Below, piece after piece: positions 7,806 through 15,195 of a stretch of DNA of 24,439 nucleotides. The notes beneath the pieces are model-generated. The model was not told the origin of the DNA. It made no database searches and saw nothing but the letters and a program-made list of their open reading frames with translations. Location of the stretch: NCBI GenBank assembly GCA_039197065.1, contig JBCCUL010000054.1, positions 1-24,439 of the forward strand, written 5' to 3'. The number at the start of each line of letters is the position of its first letter. Position 1 is the first letter of the stretch. This DNA is from JANQPX01 sp039197065. Its GTDB lineage: Bacteria > Pseudomonadota > Alphaproteobacteria > Geminicoccales > Geminicoccaceae. Made by a program: the position numbers and the translations under genes.

Positions 7806-8220
7806 TAGCTGCCTTGGCGTCACGCCAGGGTCTGAAGTCTCAGAGGTGTGCGATGCCAGCTGCATGACGCCCCCAAACGGTGAGCTTGAGATAGGATCAG
7901 TCAACCGGTCATCGTCGCTTACGGCGATAACTTTGCTTTATCCTCTCCCGGCTAACGTGATGTTGGTCCATGCGATCCTGGGAATCCGCCCGCGCGACAG
8001 AAAGGGTGGGGCGAGACTCGGATTTCCAGGATCGCATGGACCGCTGTTGTCTATACAAGCGCCAGGGTTAACGAAACGTTAGGGTCTACCATCTAAAAGA
8101 GGGTCTTCGCGTGGACCGTTGGCTGACAGCCGGAGGTCCGCATTGAAATCGGAACCTCGGTTACCGACATAAGCGTCAACCGAATGACGAGCCGGACGGC
8201 AAGCGGGAAAGATCACGCGG
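7806..8220. other. Intergenic region before the hsp20-lon operon
   Basis: About 415 nt with no plausible gene. It holds a short dyad TGGCGTCACGCCA (7815-7827) just after the transporter stop, palindromic repeat copy 2 (7965-8042), and an imperfect hairpin near 8131-8161. A heat-shock promoter is expected in front of hsp20-lon, but I could not identify a clear RpoH-type site by eye. Confidence 0.5.
7965..8042. repeat. Palindromic dispersed repeat, copy 2
   Basis: Arms of 24 nt (7965-7988 and 8019-8042) pair at 23 of 24 positions and enclose a 30-nt interior. The arms are nearly identical to those at 4812-4894, while the interior differs. This pattern (conserved terminal inverted repeats, variable centre, intergenic location) fits a REP- or MITE-like element. 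It lies between the SLC13-type transporter and hsp20. Confidence 0.85.
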
Positions 8221-8628
8221 ATGCGATCACGAAACCCCAACCCCTTCATGTGGCATGACGCGGTCGAGATGTTCGAACGCGCCGAAAAGCTGCAGCGGCA
8301 GTTCTTCACGCCCGCCAAGCCTGCCGGGAGCGGCCCCTGCTGGGAGCCGCCGGTCGACGTGCTCGAAACCGAAGACGCCATTTTGATCATTGTCGCGCTG
8401 CCCGGCGTCGAGCCCGAGGAGCTCAAGGTGCTGATTGAAGACGGCAATCTGCTGATCACCGGCAACCGGCCGATGCCCGGCAATCCCAGCCGAATGATGC
8501 TGAGGCGCCTGGAGATTCCCCATGGGCGCTTCGAACGTCAGCTGCCGCTGCCGGCAGGACGCTACGAGATCGGCCAGCGTGAGCTTCGACATGGTTGCCT
8601 GGTGCTGTCGTTGAGGAAATTGTCATGA
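8221..8628 (+). CDS. Small heat-shock protein, Hsp20/alpha-crystallin family
   Basis: ATP-independent holdase chaperone of 135 aa. The N-terminal arm (WHDAVEMFERAEKLQRQFF) is followed by an alpha-crystallin domain from about residue 40: PPVDVLETEDAILIIVALPGVEPEEL, then DGNLLITGNRP, then FERQLPLPAGRYE, ending in the GCLVLSLRKL strand. It stops right after the domain and lacks the C-terminal IXI tail that docks oligomers in many Hsp20s, so assembly may differ. GGGAAAG about 9 nt before the ATG is a plausible ribosome binding site. Its TGA overlaps the lon ATG (ATGA at 8625-8628), showing translational coupling with the protease. Confidence 0.9.
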   Translation: MRSRNPNPFMWHDAVEMFERAEKLQRQFFTPAKPAGSGPCWEPPVDVLETEDAILIIVALPGVEPEELKVLIEDGNLLITGNRPMPGNPSRMMLRRLEIPHGRFERQLPLPAGRYEIGQRELRHGCLVLSLRKLS

Positions 8629-11147
8629 ACGAGCCTGATATGAACGAGAATCAGGCAGCGCTCGGCTCGCATGCGTCATCGCCGGCGGACAGTCCTGCTG
8701 CGGGCGGTGCGAGCGACACGGGGACGTCATCCCTGCCCGCCGATGCCATCGTTATCCTGCCGCTTCGCCATGTCGTGCTGTTTCCGGGCGTGGTAATGCC
8801 GCTCGCGCTCAAACATTCCCTGCCGATCGCCGCGGCCCAGGCGGCGGCACAGACCCAGCAGCCTTTCGGCGCCTTGCTGCAGCTCGATCCCGAGATCGAC
8901 AAGCCGACGCCGGATCAGCTGCATAAGACCGGCACGATCGCCGGCGTGCTTCGCTACGTCACCGCCCCTGACGGCACCCATCAGGTCGTCTGTCAGGGCG
9001 AGCAGCGTTTTCGCATCGTCGAGTTCCTGGATGGGTATCCGCATCTGACGGCACGCATCGAGCGCCTGACCGAAACCGGCGGTGACGGGCCGGAGGCGGA
9101 GGCGCGCCTGCATCAGCTGAAAGAGCGCTCGCTTGAGGTGCTGGCCCTGCTGCCGGAAGCGCCGCCCGAGCTGGGCAATGCGATCCAAGGACTGAATTCG
9201 CCCTCGCAGGGCGCGGATCTGGTCACCAGCTTCATGGATTTGAAGGCGGCGGAACGTCAGGAGATCCTGGAGATCACCGATGTCAAGGCGAGGCTGGACA
9301 AGGTCCTGGCAGCACTCGGCCATCGCCTCGAAGTGCTCAAGCTCTCCCGCGACATCGGCGAGCAGACCAAGGAAAGCATGGCCGACCAGCAGCGCGAATA
9401 TTTCCTTCGCCAGCAGATGAAGACCATCCAGAAAGAACTGGGCGAGGACGAGGACGGCAAGGCAGAGATCCAGGAACTGAGGGAGCTGGTCGCCGAGGCC
9501 GGCATGCCCGAAGAGGCGGAGAAGCATGCGCTCAAGGAATTGAAGCGCATGGAGCGGATGCCGGAGTCGGCCGGCGAATACTCGATGGTCAGGACCTATA
9601 TCGACTGGCTGATCGAGCTTCCCTGGTCCAAGCGCTCGGACGATGTGATCGACATCGCCAAGGCCAGGAAGGTCCTGGACGACGAGCATTACGGCCTGGA
9701 GAAGATTAAGAAGCGCATTCTGGAATATCTGGCCGTCAGGAAACTGAATCCGAACGGCTCAAGCCCGATCCTCTGCTTCGTCGGCCCGCCCGGTGTCGGC
9801 AAGACGTCGCTCGGCAAGAGCATCGCCCACGCCATGGGACGCGAATTCGTGCGCGCGAGCCTGGGCGGACTGCATGATGAGGCCGAGATTCGCGGCCACC
9901 GGCGCACTTACATGGGCGCTTTGCCCGGCAATGTCATTCAGGGCCTTCGAAAGGCAGGCACCAGCAATCCGGTCTTCATGCTGGACGAGATGGACAAGCT
10001 GGGCGGCGGCGGCTTCCACGGAGATCCGTCATCCGCCTTGCTGGAAGTGCTTGATCCGGCGCAGAACAACACGTTCAGGGACAACTATCTGGCGCTGCCG
10101 TTCGATCTCAGCCAGGTGATGTTCGTGGCGACCGCGAATGTGCTGGACGCCATCCCGGGTCCGCTTCGCGATCGCATGGAGATCATCGAGCTTCCGTCCT
10201 ACACCAGCGACGAGAAGCTGGAGATCGCCAGGCGCTATCTTGTGGAGCGCCAGCTCGACGCCAACGGATTGCAGCCGGAGCAGGCGGCCATCTCCGAGGA
10301 GGCGCTGAACGCCATCGTCACCGACTACACGCGCGAAGCCGGCGTGCGCAACCTAGAGCGGCTGATCGGCGCGGTGCTTCGCCATGCCGCCATGCGCATC
10401 GCCGAAGGCACTGATGAGCGTGTCCTGATCGAGCCCGAGGATCTGCATGGCATTCTCGGCCCAAAGCGGGTCGAATCGGAAATTGCCATGCGCACGTCGG
10501 TGCCCGGCGTCGCGACCGGGCTCGCCTGGACTCCGGTCGGCGGGGACATCCTGTTCGTCGAAGCCACACGTCTTCCCGGCAAGGGACAGCTGATCCTGAC
10601 GGGCCAGCTCGGCGACGTGATGCGCGAGAGTGCGCAAGCCGCACTCAGCCTGGTGAAGTCAAGCGCTCGACGTTACGGCATCGACGAGGCGATCTTCGAG
10701 CGGAGCGACATTCACGTCCACGTTCCGGCTGGCGCCATCCCGAAGGACGGCCCATCGGCAGGTGTCGCCATGTTCGTCGCGCTGATGTCGCTTCTGAAGG
10801 ATGAAACCGTTAGGCATGACACGGCGATGACCGGCGAGATTTCCCTTCGCGGGCTGGTGCTGCCGGTCGGCGGCATCAAGGAGAAGGTGCTGGCCGCGCA
10901 TCGCGCCGGGATCAAACGGGTGATGCTGCCGGCGCGCAACAAAAAGGATTTCGAGGATATCCCCGAGAGCGCTCGAGAGGCGCTGGACTTCGTCTGGCTC
11001 GAGCATGTCGACGACGCCATTAAGACCGTGGTCGGCGATGATCCACCGCCACCGCCGAGCCTTGAAACGCCGCCGAAGACAGCACTGGGTTTCGGCCTTC
11101 GGCCAAGCGGAGAAGGCGGTCATTTCCGCTCAGCAAGCGAAGGTTGA
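8625..11147 (+). CDS. lon: ATP-dependent Lon protease
   Basis: Cytosolic AAA+ serine protease that degrades misfolded and regulatory proteins, 840 aa. The start is ATG 8625, with GAGGA at 8612-8616, overlapping the hsp20 stop. Domain order: a disordered N-terminal stretch (about 1-38); the LON substrate-binding domain starting VILPLRHVVLFPGVVMP; a coiled region (MADQQREYFLRQQMKTI); AAA+ with Walker A GPPGVGKTS at residues 387-395 and Walker B VFMLDEMDK; and the protease domain with catalytic Ser711 in PKDGPSAG and Lys754 in GGIKEKVL, 43 residues apart as in E. coli Lon. The C-terminus has an unusual proline-rich tail of about 36 residues after the normal domain end, and this tail overlaps the next gene. 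Pairing with Hsp20 suggests a stress-response unit. A second housekeeping lon may exist elsewhere in the genome. Confidence 0.96.
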   Translation: MNEPDMNENQAALGSHASSPADSPAAGGASDTGTSSLPADAIVILPLRHVVLFPGVVMPLALKHSLPIAAAQAAAQTQQPFGALLQLDPEIDKPTPDQLHKTGTIAGVLRYVTAPDGTHQVVCQGEQRFRIVEFLDGYPHLTARIERLTETGGDGPEAEARLHQLKERSLEVLALLPEAPPELGNAIQGLNSPSQGADLVTSFMDLKAAERQEILEITDVKARLDKVLAALGHRLEVLKLSRDIGEQTKESMADQQREYFLRQQMKTIQKELGEDEDGKAEIQELRELVAEAGMPEEAEKHALKELKRMERMPESAGEYSMVRTYIDWLIELPWSKRSDDVIDIAKARKVLDDEHYGLEKIKKRILEYLAVRKLNPNGSSPILCFVGPPGVGKTSLGKSIAHAMGREFVRASLGGLHDEAEIRGHRRTYMGALPGNVIQGLRKAGTSNPVFMLDEMDKLGGGGFHGDPSSALLEVLDPAQNNTFRDNYLALPFDLSQVMFVATANVLDAIPGPLRDRMEIIELPSYTSDEKLEIARRYLVERQLDANGLQPEQAAISEEALNAIVTDYTREAGVRNLERLIGAVLRHAAMRIAEGTDERVLIEPEDLHGILGPKRVESEIAMRTSVPGVATGLAWTPVGGDILFVEATRLPGKGQLILTGQLGDVMRESAQAALSLVKSSARRYGIDEAIFERSDIHVHVPAGAIPKDGPSAGVAMFVALMSLLKDETVRHDTAMTGEISLRGLVLPVGGIKEKVLAAHRAGIKRVMLPARNKKDFEDIPESAREALDFVWLEHVDDAIKTVVGDDPPPPPSLETPPKTALGFGLRPSGEGGHFRSASEG

Positions 11148-11892
11148 GCAGCGAGCGCTCGTTGAGCGGTGCCGGCGTGCGCGACGGGATGAAAGATTTG
11201 CCGTTCTCGAAGGCTTGCATGCCCTGAAACATGCGCTGCGCTTCGAAGCGACGATCGACGCGGTCTATACTGATGACCTGGAAGCGCTTGTTGATCTTGC
11301 CGGGACCTTGGCGCCCGATATCGCGGATCGTCTCGACGGTCTGGCAGAGCCGCTGCCGGCGGATGTCTTCGCCTCCTTGGCGCCAAAGCAGCCGGAGACG
11401 GGCGTTCTGGCCATTGCCAGACGCCCATCCATCGATCCCGATCTCTTCCTCGGGGCGACGCGCAAGACGCCGGCCGTCTGGCTGGAGCACCCTGCGCATT
11501 TCGGCAATATCGGCGCCGTGGTGCGGGTTGCGGCCGCGGCCGGCGCATCGGCGGTTTTTTCATCCGGGCGTCATGATCCCTGGGATCCTGCAGCGCTTCG
11601 CGGTTCGGCAGGCCTTCACTTCGCGCTGCCCGTCATCGGCATGCAGGGCCTTCCGAAACAAAGCGGCCCGCTGATCGCCATCGACCCGGATGGTGAACGC
11701 CTTCAACCGAGCACCATTCCCGCCGGCGCGCTCCTCGCCTTCGGTTCGGAACGTCATGGCCTAAGTCCGGATATTCTAGGAGCGGCGGATCAGCGCCTTG
11801 CTCTTCCGATGCGTCCGCTGGTGTCCAGCCTCAATCTGGCGACAGCGGTTGCCGCGGTTCTCTATGCCTGGCGGCTCGAAACCGGGAGATGA
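11038..11892 (+). CDS. TrmH/SpoU-family RNA methyltransferase
   Basis: SPOUT-class SAM-dependent RNA 2'-O-ribose methyltransferase. The substrate-binding N-terminal part begins around DERFAVLEGLHALKHALRF. The three SpoU motifs follow in order: HFGNIGAVVRVAAAAGASAVF (motif 1), LLAFGSERHGLS (motif 2) and LALPMRPLVSSLNLATAVA (motif 3, knot). The target (tRNA or 23S rRNA) is not readable from sequence. The start is uncertain. In-frame ATGs exist at 11005 and 11038, both inside lon, and no acceptable start occurs between the lon stop (11147) and the conserved core. The gene therefore overlaps lon by about 110-143 nt in another frame. I chose 11038 as the shorter overlap. It is probably the last gene of the hsp20-lon transcript. 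Confidence 0.88.
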   Translation: MIHRHRRALKRRRRQHWVSAFGQAEKAVISAQQAKVEQRALVERCRRARRDERFAVLEGLHALKHALRFEATIDAVYTDDLEALVDLAGTLAPDIADRLDGLAEPLPADVFASLAPKQPETGVLAIARRPSIDPDLFLGATRKTPAVWLEHPAHFGNIGAVVRVAAAAGASAVFSSGRHDPWDPAALRGSAGLHFALPVIGMQGLPKQSGPLIAIDPDGERLQPSTIPAGALLAFGSERHGLSPDILGAADQRLALPMRPLVSSLNLATAVAAVLYAWRLETGR

Positions 11893-11924
11893 TCTGATAT
11901 CTGCAGTGAACTGGCCTGCCTAAC

Positions 11925-11958
11925 CTGTCGTGAATAAAACGACAGCGTTTCTAACGCT
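11925..11958. terminator. Convergent terminator region between trmH-like and ydcH-like genes
   Basis: Two adjacent hairpins. CTGTCG (11925-11930) pairs with CGACAG (11940-11945), followed on the plus strand by CGTTTCT. AGCGTT (11944-11949) pairs with AACGCT (11953-11958), followed on the minus strand by GTCGTTTTATTC. The stems overlap by two bases and serve opposite strands, which fits convergent transcription ends. The plus-strand stem is weak. Confidence 0.5.
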
Positions 11959-12170
11959 CAGGCGATGATATCAGGCAGCATGTGACTTTCCAGGCGCACG
12001 ATCACGTCTTTCAACGCCAGCTTTTGCTTTTTCAGACGCTGCATCTCGATCTGGTCGGAGAAATTCTCGTCGGCCAGTTGCTCGATGCGGGCATCGAGAG
12101 CGCGGTGCGCAGCTCTGAGCTCGCTGAGTTTACGTTCGATTCCCATAGGTTCAGGTATTACCGCCATCAC
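11958..12170 (-). CDS. YdcH/DUF465 family small protein
   Basis: A protein of about 70 aa with the DUF465 pattern: ERKLSELRAAHRALDARIEQL forms one helix, and QRLKKQKLALKDVIVRLES a second. Together they give a short charged helical hairpin. The molecular role of this family is not known. The start could be the GTG at 12170, the adjacent ATG at 12167, or the ATG at 12146 that most family members would match better; none has a strong ribosome binding site. Convergent with the upstream RNA methyltransferase and divergent from the phosphofructokinase. Its stop overlaps the base of a hairpin with a T-rich tail. Confidence 0.85.
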   Translation of the reverse strand: MMAVIPEPMGIERKLSELRAAHRALDARIEQLADENFSDQIEMQRLKKQKLALKDVIVRLESHMLPDIIA

Positions 12171-12347
12171 CCCGTCACACTCACGACGACACCATCCGCT
12201 TGGCCGCGGGATGTCTAAGCCATCGGTTTTCGTTATTCAATTCGAGTATACTAATAAACAATTCATCAATAAACCGTTAAGCTGAATTTTACGTAATTCG
12301 CCGTGCAAAAAGTGAATCAATCTGGAAGTCGAGAGGATCAGGACAGC

Positions 12348-13433
12348 ATGCGCTTGGGGATTCTGACCAGCGGCGGCGATTGCGCTGGGCTGAATGCGGC
12401 CATCCGCGCCGTGGTGAAGCGGGCCGTTTTCGGGCATGGCTTCGAGGTGATCGGCATTCGCGAGGCAACCCACGGTCTGATCGCCGATCCACCTGCAGCG
12501 ATGAAGCTGACCCCGGCCAATGTCGCCGGCATCCTCCACCTGGGCGGCACGTTTCTTGGCACCACCAACCGCGGCGATCCGTTTGCCTATCCCTTGGAAG
12601 ACGGGACGATCACCGACCGCTCCGAGGTGATCATCGAAGGCTATCGGGCGCTTGGCCTGGATGCGCTGATCGGCATCGGTGGCGATGGCAGTCTCGCCAT
12701 CCTGAACCGGCTGGCAAAACAGGGCGGCCTTAATCTGATCGGCATTCCCAAGACGATCGACAACGACATCGGCTTGACCGAGCGTGCGATCGGCTTCAGC
12801 TCCGCCGTCGTGGTGGCGACCGAGGCGGTCGACCGCCTGCATGTCACCGCTGCGAGCCACAATCGGGTCATGGTGCTCGAGGTCATGGGCAGGGATGCCG
12901 GCCACATCGCGCTTACCGCCGGCGTCGCCGGGGGCGCTGATGTCATCCTGATCCCCGAAATTCCCTATGATCTCGCCCATGTGGCCGCAAAGGTGGAGGA
13001 GCGACGGCAGCGCGGACGGAATTTCAGCCTGATCATCGTTGCCGAATCGGTGCGCGGCCCCGATGGCCAGACCATCAGTGCGAAAGACGCCTATGGACAG
13101 GCCCGTTATGGCGGGATCGGCGCGCTGGTCGCCGATCGGATCGCCGAGATGACCGGGGCGGAAAGCCGGGTCACGGTGCTCGGCCATGTGCAGCGCGGCG
13201 GGTCGCCGACACCGCTCGATCGCGTGCTGGGCTCGGCTTACGGTGTCTATGCCGTCGATCTCGCGGCGAAGGGCCGGTTCGGGCGGATGGTCGCCTGGCA
13301 GAACCGCCGGGTGGTCGATGTGCCGATCGACGACGCGATCGAGCATTATCAGGCGGTTGATCCCGATGACACACTGGTCCATACCGCCCGCGGCCTCGGT
13401 ATTTCTTTTGGCGATGAACCCGGCCACGTTTGA
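12348..13433 (+). CDS. pfp: 6-phosphofructokinase, PPi-PFK lineage (pyrophosphate or ATP donor)
   Basis: Phosphorylates fructose 6-phosphate to fructose 1,6-bisphosphate in glycolysis; 361 aa from ATG 12348, preceded by GAGGA about 10 nt upstream. Motifs in order: the N-terminal LGILTSGGDCAGLNAAIR; the phosphoryl donor loop GGDGS (residues 111-115); PKTIDNDI with Lys135 and catalytic Asp138; EVMGRDAGHIA for substrate binding; and HVQRGGSP. Lys in PKTIDND is typical of the PPi-dependent lineage, while Gly114 (rather than Asp) in GGDGS is typical of ATP users. This combination occurs in ATP-using members of the PPi-type clade, so the donor is uncertain. An AT-rich region upstream has a possible -10 box TATACT at 12247-12252. 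Confidence 0.9.
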   Translation: MRLGILTSGGDCAGLNAAIRAVVKRAVFGHGFEVIGIREATHGLIADPPAAMKLTPANVAGILHLGGTFLGTTNRGDPFAYPLEDGTITDRSEVIIEGYRALGLDALIGIGGDGSLAILNRLAKQGGLNLIGIPKTIDNDIGLTERAIGFSSAVVVATEAVDRLHVTAASHNRVMVLEVMGRDAGHIALTAGVAGGADVILIPEIPYDLAHVAAKVEERRQRGRNFSLIIVAESVRGPDGQTISAKDAYGQARYGGIGALVADRIAEMTGAESRVTVLGHVQRGGSPTPLDRVLGSAYGVYAVDLAAKGRFGRMVAWQNRRVVDVPIDDAIEHYQAVDPDDTLVHTARGLGISFGDEPGHV

Positions 13434-13534
13434 TGGCGGGGCCAACTCGTTGACTCGGACCGTGTCAAACTGGGACAACGGTATACGGCCAAGTCCGGAG
13501 GTGTGGGCGCGGGAAAGGTGAAACGGGAGAGACT

Positions 13535-14209
13535 ATGACAGCGGAAATTACCGTTTACTGCGCGCTTCAATCGCCCTGGACCTATCTCGGCTGGCAGCGC
13601 TTTTTGGACCTGGCCAAGGCCAGGGGTGCCAAGCCGGTATTTCGCCCGATCAAGATGGCGCCGGTGTTCGCTGCGAGCGGCGGACTGCCGCTGGCCAAGC
13701 GGCCTAAGCAGCGCCAAGCCTATCGCATGATGGAGCTGAAGCGCTGGCGCGATGTGCTGAATGTGCCGTTGACCCTTGAACCCGCCTTCTTTCCGGTGGA
13801 CGAAACCCTGGCCGCGCGGATGGTCATCGCCCTTGACGAACAGGGCGGCGATGTCCCGGTCTCTAGGCGCGAAGCGCCGAAGATCCAGGATGGCGGGCCC
13901 GACCTTCGCCGCGATGCGGCTGCAGGCGGGGATGCAGGCGAGCTCAGCCTGGCGATTCTGCGCGCGGTCTGGGCCGAGGAACGCAATATCGCCGATAGAG
14001 CGACGCTCCTGGCGATCGCTACGGAGCAGGGGCTCGACGGCGAGGCGCTGATCGCCGCTGCGGACTCCCAGGCCACCGACGACATCTACGATGCGCATAC
14101 CGAAGCAGCCCTCAAGGACGGCGTGTTCGGCGTCCCGACCTTCAAGCTCGGCGACGAGCTGTTCTGGGGCCAGGACCGGCTGGATCTTCTGGCGCGCGCG
14201 CTCGGATGA
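13535..14209 (+). CDS. 2-hydroxychromene-2-carboxylate isomerase-like (DsbA/GST-kappa fold)
   Basis: A 224-aa member of the DSBA-like thioredoxin family, HCCA isomerase branch. These are glutathione-dependent isomerases of aromatic (naphthalene-type) degradation, but many homologues have unknown substrates. The N-terminal strand ends in the active-site segment LQSPWTYLG, with Ser13 in the position used by HCCA isomerases rather than a CXXC. The C-terminal GVFGVPTFKLGDELFWGQDRL holds the cis-Pro loop and the family's FWGQDRL signature. GGGAGAG lies 6 nt before the ATG. Residues 107-133 look like an in-frame insertion: family members are usually about 200 aa, and the helix continues AGELSLAILRAVWAEE directly after ALDEQGGD. 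The gene follows the phosphofructokinase by about 100 nt. No aromatic degradation genes are nearby, so the physiological substrate is unknown. Confidence 0.82.
   Translation: MTAEITVYCALQSPWTYLGWQRFLDLAKARGAKPVFRPIKMAPVFAASGGLPLAKRPKQRQAYRMMELKRWRDVLNVPLTLEPAFFPVDETLAARMVIALDEQGGDVPVSRREAPKIQDGGPDLRRDAAAGGDAGELSLAILRAVWAEERNIADRATLLAIATEQGLDGEALIAAADSQATDDIYDAHTEAALKDGVFGVPTFKLGDELFWGQDRLDLLARALG
13853..13933. repeat. 81-bp in-frame palindromic insertion within the isomerase gene
   Basis: 81 nt, exactly 27 codons, interrupt an otherwise normal isomerase reading frame. The segment contains the dyad GGCGC-GAA-GCGCC (13866-13878). It is flanked by near-identical GGCGGCGAT and GGCGGGGAT, both encoding GGD. 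The encoded residues are Arg-, Pro- and Gly-rich and have no family counterpart. This fits the capture of a small palindromic repeat, similar in principle to the in-gene palindromic elements known from Rickettsia. No second copy was found in this window. Confidence 0.5.
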
Positions 14210-14426
14210 TGTGAGGCGCGGTAGCCGGAGGCTCTCGCCGCCAAAATTGTCATGAAACTGGTGTCGACTTCGCGGCATGTCCGATTATTAGGCCGATACC
14301 ATTTCTCAGGGCCGTGCAACCTGGCATCGTTCAGTCGTTTTGATTGAAGCTTTGCCATTCAAGCCGAGGGGCCGCTTTGTCCGGGGCCTTGATGATCTCG
14401 CTATCAGCCGGTGTTAGCCTGCAGTC

Positions 14427-15095
14427 ATGAGGGGTGTCGTCGCCAACCTTGCCTGGCTTTTTCTCGTCGTCTTGGTCTCGGGCTGCGGGTCTCTGCCACC
14501 TTTGCCGCCGAAGGCATTCGGGCCGAACGTCGCTTCGGTCAGCGTTATTCGTGACAGTTGGCATACGGCTATTGTCGTTCCACGCAAAGAGCTGGTCGAA
14601 ACCGGTTTGATCCCCGAAATAGATGACTTTCCTCTAGCGAGGTTCATTGAATTCGGATGGGGTGATCGAGCCTATTATCCTGCACCGGACAAAACACTTC
14701 GCATGGCGCTTCATGCAGCCTTGAGAAAGACATCGGCGATCATCCACATCTCCGGCCTCGCCCGTTCGCCTGAATCTGTCTATGGCGATGCCAACGTCAT
14801 ATCGATTGCGATGAACCGTCCGACGTTGCAGCACATGATCAGTTTTCTCGATCACTACTTCGATCGTGAGGAAGGAGGGCGACTACATCCCGTAGCACCC
14901 GGACTTCACCCAAACAGCCATTTCTATCTCGCACGCGGCGAGTTCCACCTGTTCAACACCTGCAACACGTGGACAGCCCGCATGCTGCGGGCCGGCGGCG
15001 TGAACCTGTCGACGGCCGGTGTGATCACCTCTGGTCAGCTCATGTCTCAGCTGCGTGCGAAAACTGGCTCATCGTCGATCCAGATCGACAACTAA
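14427..15095 (+). CDS. TIGR02117/DUF2459 family lipoprotein
   Basis: A 222-aa protein of the DUF2459 family (TIGR02117), whose function is not established. A lipoprotein signal is visible: the hydrophobic stretch LAWLFLVVL followed by VSGC with Cys20 as the lipidation site. Family hallmarks are SVIRDSWHTAIVVP, the FIEFGWGDRAYY block and FHLFNTCNTWTARMLRAGG near the C-terminus. The conserved His, Asp and Cys residues in these blocks could form an active site of papain-like type; that is inference. The start ATG 14427 is fixed by the lipobox distance; the ribosome binding site is weak. It stands alone between the isomerase gene and the convergent dioxygenase. Probably membrane-anchored and facing the periplasm. 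Confidence 0.85.
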   Translation: MRGVVANLAWLFLVVLVSGCGSLPPLPPKAFGPNVASVSVIRDSWHTAIVVPRKELVETGLIPEIDDFPLARFIEFGWGDRAYYPAPDKTLRMALHAALRKTSAIIHISGLARSPESVYGDANVISIAMNRPTLQHMISFLDHYFDREEGGRLHPVAPGLHPNSHFYLARGEFHLFNTCNTWTARMLRAGGVNLSTAGVITSGQLMSQLRAKTGSSSIQIDN

Positions 15096-15195
15096 AAGCT
15101 CTAGAGGCTCGTTCGGCGAAGCCATTTTCGACGGGTTTCTTAACTCGAGACCGGTTCATACCTCGTGCAGCGGCGGACCGGAGACGATCGGCATG

